Shown piece by piece: positions 1 to 7,496 of a stretch of 64,000 nt of DNA (positions are counted from its first letter, which is position 1; each line of letters begins with the position of its first letter). The notes under the pieces are model-generated. The model saw only the letters and a program-made list of their open reading frames with translations. It was not told the origin of the DNA and did not search any database. This DNA comes from Moritella viscosa (lineage in GTDB: Bacteria > Pseudomonadota > Gammaproteobacteria > Enterobacterales > Moritellaceae). Both the position numbers and the translations under genes were made by a program. The stretch is taken from positions 4,475,846 through 4,539,845 of the forward strand of contig LN554852.1 of assembly GCA_000953735.1 (NCBI GenBank), written 5' to 3'.

Positions 1-1266
1 TTTAATAGTTGATATTACCAATGAACTAAACAGTCTTATTAGTCGTTATCCAAAAGAACTATTGAATACTAAAATCGTTATTTCTGAGCAAACACATAAC
101 CAACAACTCGTTTTAACGGCAATCAGTAATATTCAAGCCGCTATCTTAGCATTAGAGAAACCCGTTAATGACTATGCCAACGCACAAAGACAAAACACCT
201 ATTTATACCTTGCCGTGATCGCTCTCAGTTTGATCTTACTTGGTATTAGTTTGTTTTATGCTCAGAAATATTGGGTCGTAAAACCGTTAATTAAGCTAGA
301 TAGAGCCCTTGCCTCTTTAGTGGAAAGTAATACCCGTGAACGTCTGACCTTTGCCGATCATAAAAGTGAAATAGGTTTAATCGCCTTACATTTTAACCAG
401 CTGCTTGATAACGTTAAACAAGAGCAAGTTGCTAAACTTAATCAAGTGGAGCAAGTAACACATGCATTAAATTCACTGCAAGATGACTTCCAATCTATTA
501 GCCAATACTCACAAGCCAGCAGTGGTACCATTGGAGACATAAGTAGTGGCGTCTCAGCAATTAATGCATTAGCACAGAAAATTGATACCGAGACCCAGTC
601 GGTGCACGACTTAACCCAGCAAACCAATCAAAAAATGCATAATGCAGCGAGTCAGATTATCGATTTCAGCTCAGCGACTCAGCAGACTAAGCAAGCGGGG
701 ACTGACAGTTTAAAAGCCATTAAAACCTTAAATACCAACATGGAAAATGTCGAAACCATAGTCGCCTCAATTCATCATATCGCTGATCAAACCAATTTAT
801 TGGCACTCAACGCGGCAATTGAAGCTGCACGGGCGGGTGAGAAAGGGCGTGGTTTTGCAGTCGTTGCCGACGAAGTGCGTAATTTATCGAAAAAAACCCA
901 GCAAGCACTGGAACAAATCAGCATTTTTCTAACTCAATTAAATAGTTCGAGCACATCACTCGAACATGAAGTTGTGCATATCGCAGAACGCTGCCAACAA
1001 CAGTTAGATAATGCTCAGGACATGCACAAACAAATTAATAGCGTCATTCAGCAATCTGAACAATCACAACAAAACGCAGCTAATAGTCGTCATAATACTC
1101 ATCAGCAAGTCAGCAAGTCAGCCATATTAGTATCGTAAATGATCAAATGCAGGCGCTGAAAAATCACAGTGAAGATACCCATCATAAAACTCAGTCAGCA
1201 CAGCACAGCACAGCACAGCAACAAGTTTCAGAACAAGTGAAGCAAATATTAAGTATTTTTGCATAA
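1..1266 (+). pseudogene. Methyl-accepting chemotaxis protein, 5' cut by window edge, frameshifted near 3' end
   Basis: Chemoreceptor that would signal to CheA/CheW. The frame is open back to base 2, so the true start lies outside the window. Visible parts are a membrane segment near base 215-270, a HAMP-like stretch after it ([12 protein letters not shown]), and the conserved signalling hairpin around base 780-890 ([29 protein letters not shown]). The frame stops at 1138. Just before, the 8-mer TCAGCAAG is present twice in tandem (1102-1117). Removing one copy restores a reading frame that runs to TAA at 1264-1266 with a typical receptor tail ([17 protein letters not shown]). The lesion removes about 45 residues of the helical tail. 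The signalling tip is intact, so a shortened product might still be made. Confidence 0.85.
1196..1220 (+). repeat. Pentanucleotide tandem repeat (CAGCA) x5
   Basis: Five perfect CAGCA copies lie in the lost 3' part of the chemoreceptor gene. In the restored frame they encode an alternating Q/H/S/T/A-rich stretch. A 5-base unit changes frame when copy number changes. Confidence 0.9.
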
Positions 1267-1269
1267 TAA

Positions 1270-1806
1270 TTAGAAACTTGAACCCGGTGTATCCAGAAAT
1301 GCCAATTCTTCGGCGGTAGATTTTCGCCCAAGAATATCATTACGATGAGGATAGCGCCCGAACTGTTCAATAATCGCTTGATGCTTTAATTCAAACTCAA
1401 GATTAGTTTGAATATCATTTTCTTTGTATAAAAATATCGCTTGCTGATGGATCACTGATGATTCACTATGCATAAAAGGTAAGTACAAGAAACTACATTG
1501 TAGTTGGGTTAACTCACGATCAGCACCGCAAGCTATCGCTTCTTGTGCAAGCGCTAATGCCATACCGTCATGAGCAAAAGCGCCTGCGGTGTCTCGGTAC
1601 ATATTCCTCGAAAATTGATCCAAAACGATAATTTCAGCTAACCGCCCTTCTGCACTTCGACGCCAGTGAAATAACTCCCCGGCAATGGCACGTTTATGTA
1701 ACTCACTAAAACGGGTTAAAATTGTTTGATCAAACTCAATATCTTTAACCCACCATTTTGCTGGATTAATCTCTTCAAACCAAAACTTAATCACTTCTTT
1801 ATGCAT
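1270..1806 (-). CDS. DUF924 family protein
   Basis: About 178 residues, the usual size of the DUF924 family, whose biochemical role is unknown. Family hallmarks are the N-terminal VIKFWFEEINPAKWW, the central LAEIIVLDQFSRNMYRDT and the C-terminal FGRYPHRNDILGR. No signal peptide is seen, so it should be cytoplasmic. The start at 1806 (MHKEV) is chosen because it aligns with the family N terminus; two upstream in-frame ATGs (to 1836) are less likely. It converges on the chemoreceptor gene with only three bases between the stops, leaving no room for a terminator. Confidence 0.85.
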   Translation of the reverse strand: MHKEVIKFWFEEINPAKWWVKDIEFDQTILTRFSELHKRAIAGELFHWRRSAEGRLAEIIVLDQFSRNMYRDTAGAFAHDGMALALAQEAIACGADRELTQLQCSFLYLPFMHSESSVIHQQAIFLYKENDIQTNLEFELKHQAIIEQFGRYPHRNDILGRKSTAEELAFLDTPGSSF

Positions 1807-1968
1807 AGCTAAACCCATCTCCGATGATCCCACCAATTGAGTATAGATTAACGCGAATCACTGAGCCCATTTGATAACGACACCTAGATCTCAATTCTCA
1901 CATTTACGTGCAGTTTTATTATGTATTTCTAGCGCATGATACAACTTCGGTCTAACGACTGAATTGAC

Positions 1969-2003
1969 GAAAACCGAATACTTAATGTACTCGGTTTTTT
2001 ATT
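1969..2003 (-). terminator. Hairpin after HlyD-family gene
   Basis: Inverted repeat AACCGA...TCGGTT with one mismatch further into the stem, flanked by A and T runs, directly downstream of the HlyD-family gene. It could work in both directions. Confidence 0.55.
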
Positions 2004-2021
2004 CTCATTTGAACGACCTAT

Positions 2022-3245
2022 TTACATGGTGTAAAAATAGTATATTTGCGATTTCATCCGAATAATAATACCGCGAATAACATCTAAGAAACCAAGAAAC
2101 GCAATGGGTTTCACACCACTGATCCAGGCTAAACCAACAGCGCCAACAGGAATGTCATAATCCTCGATTTCAATCAGTTTTAGACGTACAAAATGATGTT
2201 TATTCATTACATTCAGTCCCGTGGTAACTCGAACCGAGGTTTCTCTTGCCAGCAATGAACCTTGCGCTTCGCCTGTCGCTTCTATAATCCCTTCTACTTC
2301 CGCAGCAAAAATATGACCAGGGTAAACCGCAGACGCAAACTCTGCACCTTGGCCAACTTTGATATTGCGAATGGCTTGGTGGTTAACACGCATTAGCACA
2401 TATTTTTCTTTGGTATACATTTGAATACGCGGCATCGCACCTATGTATTGACCTTCACGAATAATAAAATTTGTTAAATAACCATCGGCTGGCGCATACA
2501 CACGGGTATTTTCTAAATTCCACAGTGCTTGTGCGTACACTGCGGTTTGATTGGCTAAATCAGCTTTACGACTATTCACAGCATGTTTGGATTTGATAGT
2601 ATTAAGCTGGGCTTGTTGTGCACTTAGTAGTAATTTTTCAGCTTGAGATTGCAACACTGTCAATTTAGCTTCCGCAACTTGTACCGCAGTTTTCTGCTCA
2701 TCTAACTTACTTTCAGTGATGGTAAATGCAGCCACTTTGTTTTGATCAATATAGCGCTGCAATGTCGTCTTCTTCCAATTCATATCGACGTCTATTTCAG
2801 CTTGTTGATCGAGGTTGATCTTTATCTCTTTATTCGAGATCGCGTATTTATATTCATTAATACGCACATCATCTAATGACGATGTTAACGCAACTTCAGC
2901 ACTCTTCACTTGCGCAGCAGACTTATTCAGTGCGATCTGATAAACCTGATCTTCAAGTTCATAAATAAGTTGACCTTTAGTGACAGCCTGATTCGGCTTC
3001 ACATAGATCTTTTTAATATTGCCGGTCACCTGCGTTGAACCCGGACGTAACTGAATATGTGGCGATTGCACTAATGAACCACCCGATAAATCCATCGGTG
3101 TATAAGTAATTAACCCAACCCAGACGAATAACAACCACCCAGAGCCACCTATATAGGCAAAGCTCTTAGAATATTTATTCCATGGCATCCCGATTAAACG
3201 TAATAGATAAATAAGAAATGCCCAGACAGCTAAACCTTCTAACAT
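2022..3245 (-). CDS. HlyD/EmrA-type membrane fusion protein (YibH/YiaV-like)
   Basis: 407-residue periplasmic adaptor. Two hydrophobic segments lie at the N terminus (residues 1-20 and about 32-48), followed by a biotinyl-lipoyl half (TGNIKKIYVKPNQAVTKGQLIYELED), a long helical hairpin (about 105-225), and the second lipoyl/beta-barrel part (RVYAPADGYLTNFIIREGQ). In enterobacteria such adaptors pair with a small DUF3302 protein (YibI or YiaW), as here, where the DUF3302 reading frame overlaps this start by 7 bases. No transporter or outer-membrane channel lies next to it, so the cargo is unknown. Its partner carries a premature stop, but this gene has its own start and is intact. Confidence 0.85.
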   Translation of the reverse strand: MLEGLAVWAFLIYLLRLIGMPWNKYSKSFAYIGGSGWLLFVWVGLITYTPMDLSGGSLVQSPHIQLRPGSTQVTGNIKKIYVKPNQAVTKGQLIYELEDQVYQIALNKSAAQVKSAEVALTSSLDDVRINEYKYAISNKEIKINLDQQAEIDVDMNWKKTTLQRYIDQNKVAAFTITESKLDEQKTAVQVAEAKLTVLQSQAEKLLLSAQQAQLNTIKSKHAVNSRKADLANQTAVYAQALWNLENTRVYAPADGYLTNFIIREGQYIGAMPRIQMYTKEKYVLMRVNHQAIRNIKVGQGAEFASAVYPGHIFAAEVEGIIEATGEAQGSLLARETSVRVTTGLNVMNKHHFVRLKLIEIEDYDIPVGAVGLAWISGVKPIAFLGFLDVIRGIIIRMKSQIYYFYTM

Positions 3246-3547
3246 GAGTTATCCCCCTCTGCTTTCCAAATATCACGTACCTTTGCAATAGCTTGTTCTG
3301 CATCGACAAACGCAATAATCACTGCGAGTACCCACACCCAATGCCAAATGAACCCGACCCAAGTTAATGTCGTGATCAGCGTCAATTGTTGATGGCTATT
3401 TTTATGTGCCTGATGAATAGGAACCTCATGAAACTTCCAAAAGCTAATCCCTGCAGCAGCCACCGTTGCGATAAGTACAACAGCAGCAACAATATGTTAT
3501 CCCGTATTAAAGCCAGTGCCCACAAAGGGCATAGATATTAAACTCAC
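3239..3547 (-). pseudogene. DUF3302 inner-membrane protein with in-frame stop (YibI/YiaW-like)
   Basis: Small two-helix membrane protein of the DUF3302 type (FHEVPIHQAHKNSHQ loop, then a second hydrophobic segment with WVGFIWHWVWVLAVI). A GAGG ribosome-binding site stands 9 bases before a GTG at 3547. From there the frame reads MSLISMPFVGTGFNTG, then TAA at 3499-3497, then continues in the same frame with a hydrophobic helix (HIVAAVVLIATVAAAG) into the rest of the protein. The gene therefore appears whole except for a nonsense codon at position 17. A restart at GTG 3463 is possible but lacks a ribosome-binding site and would lose most of helix one. The 3' end overlaps the HlyD-family start. 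Confidence 0.6.
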
Positions 3548-3779
3548 AGGTTAATTCCTCAATTAGCTAGTTCAGTACCTACGAATTAGGCACTAAATAA
3601 CAATAATGAATATTGAGCTCGATTATATTCGTGAAAGGAAGTCAAAAGGTACTCGTATAATTGCTAGATTTACACACTGTCACTATTTTTTTATAGCCAA
3701 ATAGTACGTGGCAAGCCCATAATATATGACTGTAATGAGACGAATTACATATACCTTAAACTTAATAAGGACACTACAT

Positions 3780-4313
3780 ATGCGAGCGCTGCCAAAGATG
3801 AATGAGGCTGACTTAAGTATCAAACAATTCACCACTAAAATTTCTAATTGGTTATTGGAAAACGATACCGCCGACTTACTGAGTGCTATTGAGTATTCGC
3901 TAGCTGCTTTTCTGCCCTATATCCAAGTTCAGCGTATGTCATTGGTTCGCCTAACCCTAGATAACCGCTTTGAAGGTGCACTTGCTGTTGCTGCTCCCGG
4001 CTACAAACCCGTATCATTACCAGCACAAGGACTCTACTCCCCCTATTTAGATCAGATAAGTAAAGGCGAGCTCATTATTGCAGAAGGTAATCTGCTCGAT
4101 ATTATCAATCATGATGAATTGCTACTTAAAGAAATGGCTGGAGTTATTGCCCATATTGTCGTCCCCTTCCGTGTGCAAGGCCGAATTTGGGGTGGTATTA
4201 CAGCTAGCCGCTATATCGAACCAGAGCATTGGAATGAAGATGCCATCACCGGAATAAGTGCTTTTGGCCAGATGCTAGCTTGTACTTACGAACGTTATGC
4301 CTATTGGGAATAG
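3780..4313 (+). CDS. GAF sensor domain, N-terminal fragment of a frameshifted histidine kinase
   Basis: About 177 residues forming a GAF-like fold: an N-terminal helix, then a sensing core including VQRMSLVRLTLD and a closing segment FRVQGRIWGGITASR. No membrane segment is seen, so the sensor is cytoplasmic. The start at 3780 is preferred over ATG 3726 because AAGGA precedes it by a proper spacing. The frame ends at TAG 4311-4313. Dropping one base near 4309-4311 joins it in frame (YAYWERLQRKNEKLK) to the kinase that follows, giving a 400-residue GAF-HisKA_3-HATPase protein. So this is probably one gene split by a one-base insertion. Confidence 0.75.
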   Translation: MRALPKMNEADLSIKQFTTKISNWLLENDTADLLSAIEYSLAAFLPYIQVQRMSLVRLTLDNRFEGALAVAAPGYKPVSLPAQGLYSPYLDQISKGELIIAEGNLLDIINHDELLLKEMAGVIAHIVVPFRVQGRIWGGITASRYIEPEHWNEDAITGISAFGQMLACTYERYAYWE

Positions 4314-4983
4314 GTTACAGCGTAAAAATGAAAAACTCAAATTATTATCACACCATTTAATGGATAGCCAAGAAACCGAGCGTCGACTGTTATCCCGTGA
4401 GCTACATGATAATTTTTCACAACGAATGGCGCTATTAATCATTAAAGCATCTTCGCTTTCGCAGACCTTAATTGTCGATAGTGAAAAACAGTCCGCGAGC
4501 GCATTACACCATGAGATTCAAGATTTAGCCAAAGATATGCAAGCCTTATCACGATCGTTACATCCTGCAATCTTAGATGATCTCGGTTTAATAACCGCAT
4601 TAAAAGCGGAATGCCGCCGAATATCTACAATTAAAGATATTGATATACAAACTTTATTCAACTCTATTCCAGCGCTTAATAACGAACTATCCTTAAATCT
4701 TTACCGCATATTACAAGAAACATTAAATAACGTTACCAAGCATGCACAAGCATCTGCAGTATTTGTATTGATGCAACACCATGAAGGTAACCTCCACTTT
4801 CAAATTATCGACGACGGGATAGGTTGCGATCTAACGTTGAATAAAACAGGTGGGGGGATCGGATTAATTAGCATTCAAGAACGCGCACAATTATTTAACG
4901 GTACAGCGGTATTCACTTCTCCAAAAAATGGTGGTTTTATCGTTGATATAATGATCCCTACCTTAAAGGAATATTATGAGTAA
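4297..4983 (+). CDS. Histidine kinase, HisKA_3/HATPase half of the split GAF kinase
   Basis: NarX/DegS-type kinase core. The phosphoacceptor box is RELHDNFSQRM, the N box RILQETLNNVTKHA, and the ATP lid motifs are DDGIGCD and GGGIGLISIQERA. It overlaps the GAF fragment by 17 bases in another frame. ATG 4297 lacks a clear ribosome-binding site, so independent expression would rely on coupling. It overlaps the following response regulator by 8 bases, so the two form a two-component operon. The kinase motifs are complete; only the link to the sensor is broken. Confidence 0.8.
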   Translation: MPIGNRLQRKNEKLKLLSHHLMDSQETERRLLSRELHDNFSQRMALLIIKASSLSQTLIVDSEKQSASALHHEIQDLAKDMQALSRSLHPAILDDLGLITALKAECRRISTIKDIDIQTLFNSIPALNNELSLNLYRILQETLNNVTKHAQASAVFVLMQHHEGNLHFQIIDDGIGCDLTLNKTGGGIGLISIQERAQLFNGTAVFTSPKNGGFIVDIMIPTLKEYYE

Positions 4984-5569
4984 TATAGTTTTAGCCGATG
5001 ATCACCTGATTGTAGCGCAAGGCATCGCCAGTATTTTACAACCTGAGCATCAAATTTTAGCAATTGCCAAAGATGGCTTAGAATTGATCAAACTAGTTAA
5101 ACAACATCAACCAAATTTAGTGATCACCGACATTAGTATGCCAGACATGACTGGGATTGCGGCTATTGCAGCGTTAAAGCGGATTAATAAAACCGTGAAA
5201 ATAATTTGTCTCACGATGCATGACGAACAAGAATATGCCGAAAGTGCAATGGCTGCAGGCGCAAAAGGTTATGTACTCAAGCACGAAGCGAGCGAGAGCT
5301 TAATCGAAGCTGTTAACCAAGTATTAGCGGGGAATGAATATATATCGCCCTCTATCTCAGTAAATACCGATAAACCAAAGCTATCATCTCGTCAAATCAG
5401 CGTATTACGTTTATTAGCACAGGGGAAATCCGCACGCCAAGTCGCTGATGAATTATTTATTTCACCGCGCACTGTCGAGTTTCATAAGTATTCAATCATG
5501 AAGTTAATCAATACAAAAACCAGTGCCGAGTTAATCCAATATGCACTTAATCATGGATTAATGGATTGA
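4976..5569 (+). CDS. LuxR/NarL-family response regulator
   Basis: 197 residues. The receiver domain carries the acidic pair (LADDHL), the phosphoacceptor Asp in VITDISMPDMTG, and Lys in KGYVLKHEA. The C-terminal LuxR helix-turn-helix is LSSRQISVLRLLAQGKSARQVADEL followed by FISPRTVEFHKYSIM. The start overlaps the kinase gene by 8 bases, marking it as the cognate regulator. The target genes cannot be read from the window. A hairpin terminator follows directly. Confidence 0.9.
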   Translation: MSNIVLADDHLIVAQGIASILQPEHQILAIAKDGLELIKLVKQHQPNLVITDISMPDMTGIAAIAALKRINKTVKIICLTMHDEQEYAESAMAAGAKGYVLKHEASESLIEAVNQVLAGNEYISPSISVNTDKPKLSSRQISVLRLLAQGKSARQVADELFISPRTVEFHKYSIMKLINTKTSAELIQYALNHGLMD

Positions 5570-5573
5570 AGCT

Positions 5574-5600
5574 AGGCAATAAAAAACGTCTTTATTGCCT
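5574..5600. terminator. Bidirectional terminator between regulator and symporter genes
   Basis: Perfect inverted repeat AGGCAATAAA / TTTATTGCCT around a 7-base loop, lying between two convergent genes. AT-rich flanks on both sides allow use from either direction. Confidence 0.7.
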
Positions 5601-5611
5601 CTTTATACTGG

Positions 5612-7009
5612 TTATACCGTCTGCTGTTCCAGCGTTAATTTATCAAAGAATAATCGCGTTTCGGCAATCACCACATGACGTAGACCAATCAAACCAATTA
5701 AGTTCGGAATAGCCATTAAGCCATTCACAATATCAGCCAAGATCCAAATCAGGTCCAACTGTAGGAATGCGCCACCAGCCACCAACAATATATAAAAATA
5801 CTTGTACGGTTTAATGCCTCTCTGACCAAACAGATATTGCACACAACGTTCGCCATAATAATTCCAACCGAGAATCGTGGTAAAGGCAAAAAACACGAGC
5901 CCTAAGGTAATGACGTATTGACCAATTAGCGGTGATAAACCTTGCTCAAATGCTAGCGTTGTCATCGCTGCACCGGATGTTTCACCACTCCATCCCCCAG
6001 TTAACACTAATGTTAGACCTGTCATGGTACAAATAATGATGGTATCAAAGAAGGTGCCAGTCATTGAAATCAGCCCCTGCTTCACACAGGAATCTGTTTT
6101 TGCTGCCGCAGCGGCAATCGGAGCACTGCCTAAACCTGACTCATTAGAAAACACACCACGCGCCACACCACTTTGGATAGCCAACATAACTGTCGCACCT
6201 AAGAAACCACCAGTTGCCGCTGTTGGAGTAAATGCACTGCTGATCACTAAACCAATTGCATCAGGCACCGCCTCGATATTAAATAATAGAATCAGCAACG
6301 ATGCCAATACATAACATACAGCCATAACGGGCACAGTACGTTGAGCAATAGCTGAAATAGAGCGAATACCACCTAAGGTCACCATAGCAACCAATACCGT
6401 CAGTATCCCCGCAGATAACCACACCGGAATATTAAACGAAATCTGAACTGCATCAGTAATAGCATTCACTTGTGGGAAAGTACCAATACCAAAACACGCC
6501 ACACCAATACCAAACAGGGCAAAAGCTTTCGCTAGCCAACGACTACCCAAACCATGCTCAAGATAATACATAGGACCGCCCGCCATTTGCCCATTTTCAT
6601 CAACAACACGGTATTTCACAGCTAATAAACATTCGGCATATTTGGTCGCCATACCAAAAAAGGCCGCCACCCACATCCAGAATAATGCACCGGGACCACC
6701 CATTTTAATCGCAGTAGCAACACCGACAATATTACCGGTACCAATTGTGGCAGAAAGTGCAGTACATAACGCCGCAAAGCTACTGATATCACCTTGTTTA
6801 CTGTCACCTTTGTCTCCAGAGAACAGATATTTTAGTGCTAACGGTAATTTGGTGATTTGTAAAAAACCTAAACGTAAGGTGAGATAGATACCTGTGCCGA
6901 CCAAAAGTAATAATAATGGCGGACCCCAAATAAAATGATCGATGCTTTGTAGGGTTTCTAATAAAGAAGGTGGTACAGTTTGTAGTAAAGAAAATTGTAA
7001 ATAGTGCAT
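5612..7009 (-). CDS. Alanine/glycine:cation symporter (AGCS family)
   Basis: 465-residue inner-membrane transporter with about 10-11 hydrophobic segments. Family signatures include GTGIYLTLRLGFLQ near the N terminus, ALSATIGTGNIVGVATAI (about 85-102), GGPMYYLEHGLG and SNESGLGSAPIAAAAAKTD. AGCS proteins import alanine or glycine with Na+ or H+. A tandem glycine riboswitch lies in the leader, so glycine is the likely substrate or signal. The gene is monocistronic, ending at a shared bidirectional terminator. Confidence 0.93.
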   Translation of the reverse strand: MHYLQFSLLQTVPPSLLETLQSIDHFIWGPPLLLLLVGTGIYLTLRLGFLQITKLPLALKYLFSGDKGDSKQGDISSFAALCTALSATIGTGNIVGVATAIKMGGPGALFWMWVAAFFGMATKYAECLLAVKYRVVDENGQMAGGPMYYLEHGLGSRWLAKAFALFGIGVACFGIGTFPQVNAITDAVQISFNIPVWLSAGILTVLVAMVTLGGIRSISAIAQRTVPVMAVCYVLASLLILLFNIEAVPDAIGLVISSAFTPTAATGGFLGATVMLAIQSGVARGVFSNESGLGSAPIAAAAAKTDSCVKQGLISMTGTFFDTIIICTMTGLTLVLTGGWSGETSGAAMTTLAFEQGLSPLIGQYVITLGLVFFAFTTILGWNYYGERCVQYLFGQRGIKPYKYFYILLVAGGAFLQLDLIWILADIVNGLMAIPNLIGLIGLRHVVIAETRLFFDKLTLEQQTV

Positions 7010-7019
7010 TAAAAATCAT

Positions 7020-7046
7020 TCCTCGAGAATGTGAATCTGAGGAGGA
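7020..7046 (-). promoter_or_regulatory. Possible Shine-Dalgarno-sequestering hairpin before the symporter gene
   Basis: On the transcribed strand TCCTC is followed 14 bases later by GAGGA, the ribosome-binding site about 10 bases before the ATG. The two can pair. Lying between the glycine aptamers and the start codon, this is a candidate expression platform acting on translation. Confidence 0.45.
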
Positions 7047-7141
7047 TGTAATTATTCAAGATGGGTAAACGAAGCAAAAAAACCACAGCAAAAGCCACAG
7101 CAAAAAGCAGACGTGAAAGTACGCAAAAAAAATAATCCTAT

Positions 7142-7325
7142 CCTCTGTCCTTTGTACCTGAGAGTTTCAACGACATTGTCGCTTTGCTCCTTCGGCGTCC
7201 AATTTAATGGATCTCTCCAGAGGCTCGTCCAGTAACAGTCCATGCTTTTTATTGCGAAATAAAGCGCCTGAAAGATTTACTTCTTCGGCGGGCACATTGG
7301 CCACTCTCCTGCTACCTTCATCCGA
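7142..7325 (-). ncRNA. Tandem glycine riboswitch (two gcvT-type aptamers)
   Basis: Read on the minus strand, two aptamers occur in series: the first contains GGAGAGTGG...GCCGAAGAAGTAAATCTTTCAGG, and the second CTCTGGAGAGATCC...GCCGAAGGAGCAAAGCG...AAACTCTCAGGTACAAAGGACAGAGG (each given in part). The CCGAAG(A/G)AG and CTCAGG blocks and the joining linker (ACTGGACGAGCC) match the well-known Vibrio tandem glycine riboswitch. It sits about 130 bases before the symporter start. Whether glycine turns expression on or off cannot be read with certainty. Confidence 0.93.
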
Positions 7326-7440
7326 ACTTAGTGTGGATACGAAATAGTGTTAAACACTACGCGCAGATAAATACTATCACGTATAACTTCAATAAAAACA
7401 CAAAAAGCAGTTTTAATGATTAACAATTAATCTTTATTCA

Positions 7441-7470
7441 AAAAAAAGCCCTGATACTCAGGGCTCCTTT
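7441..7470 (-). terminator. Rho-independent terminator of clpB
   Basis: Perfect 8-base stem AGCCCTGA / TCAGGGCT with a 3-base loop. On the minus strand it is followed by seven T residues. Confidence 0.85.
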
Positions 7471-7496
7471 CATTATTCGTTAATGACTATTCATAT

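Noticed and set aside
6024-6887. Open frames opposite the symporter gene
   Set aside because: Antisense shadows lacking start signals or family resemblance.
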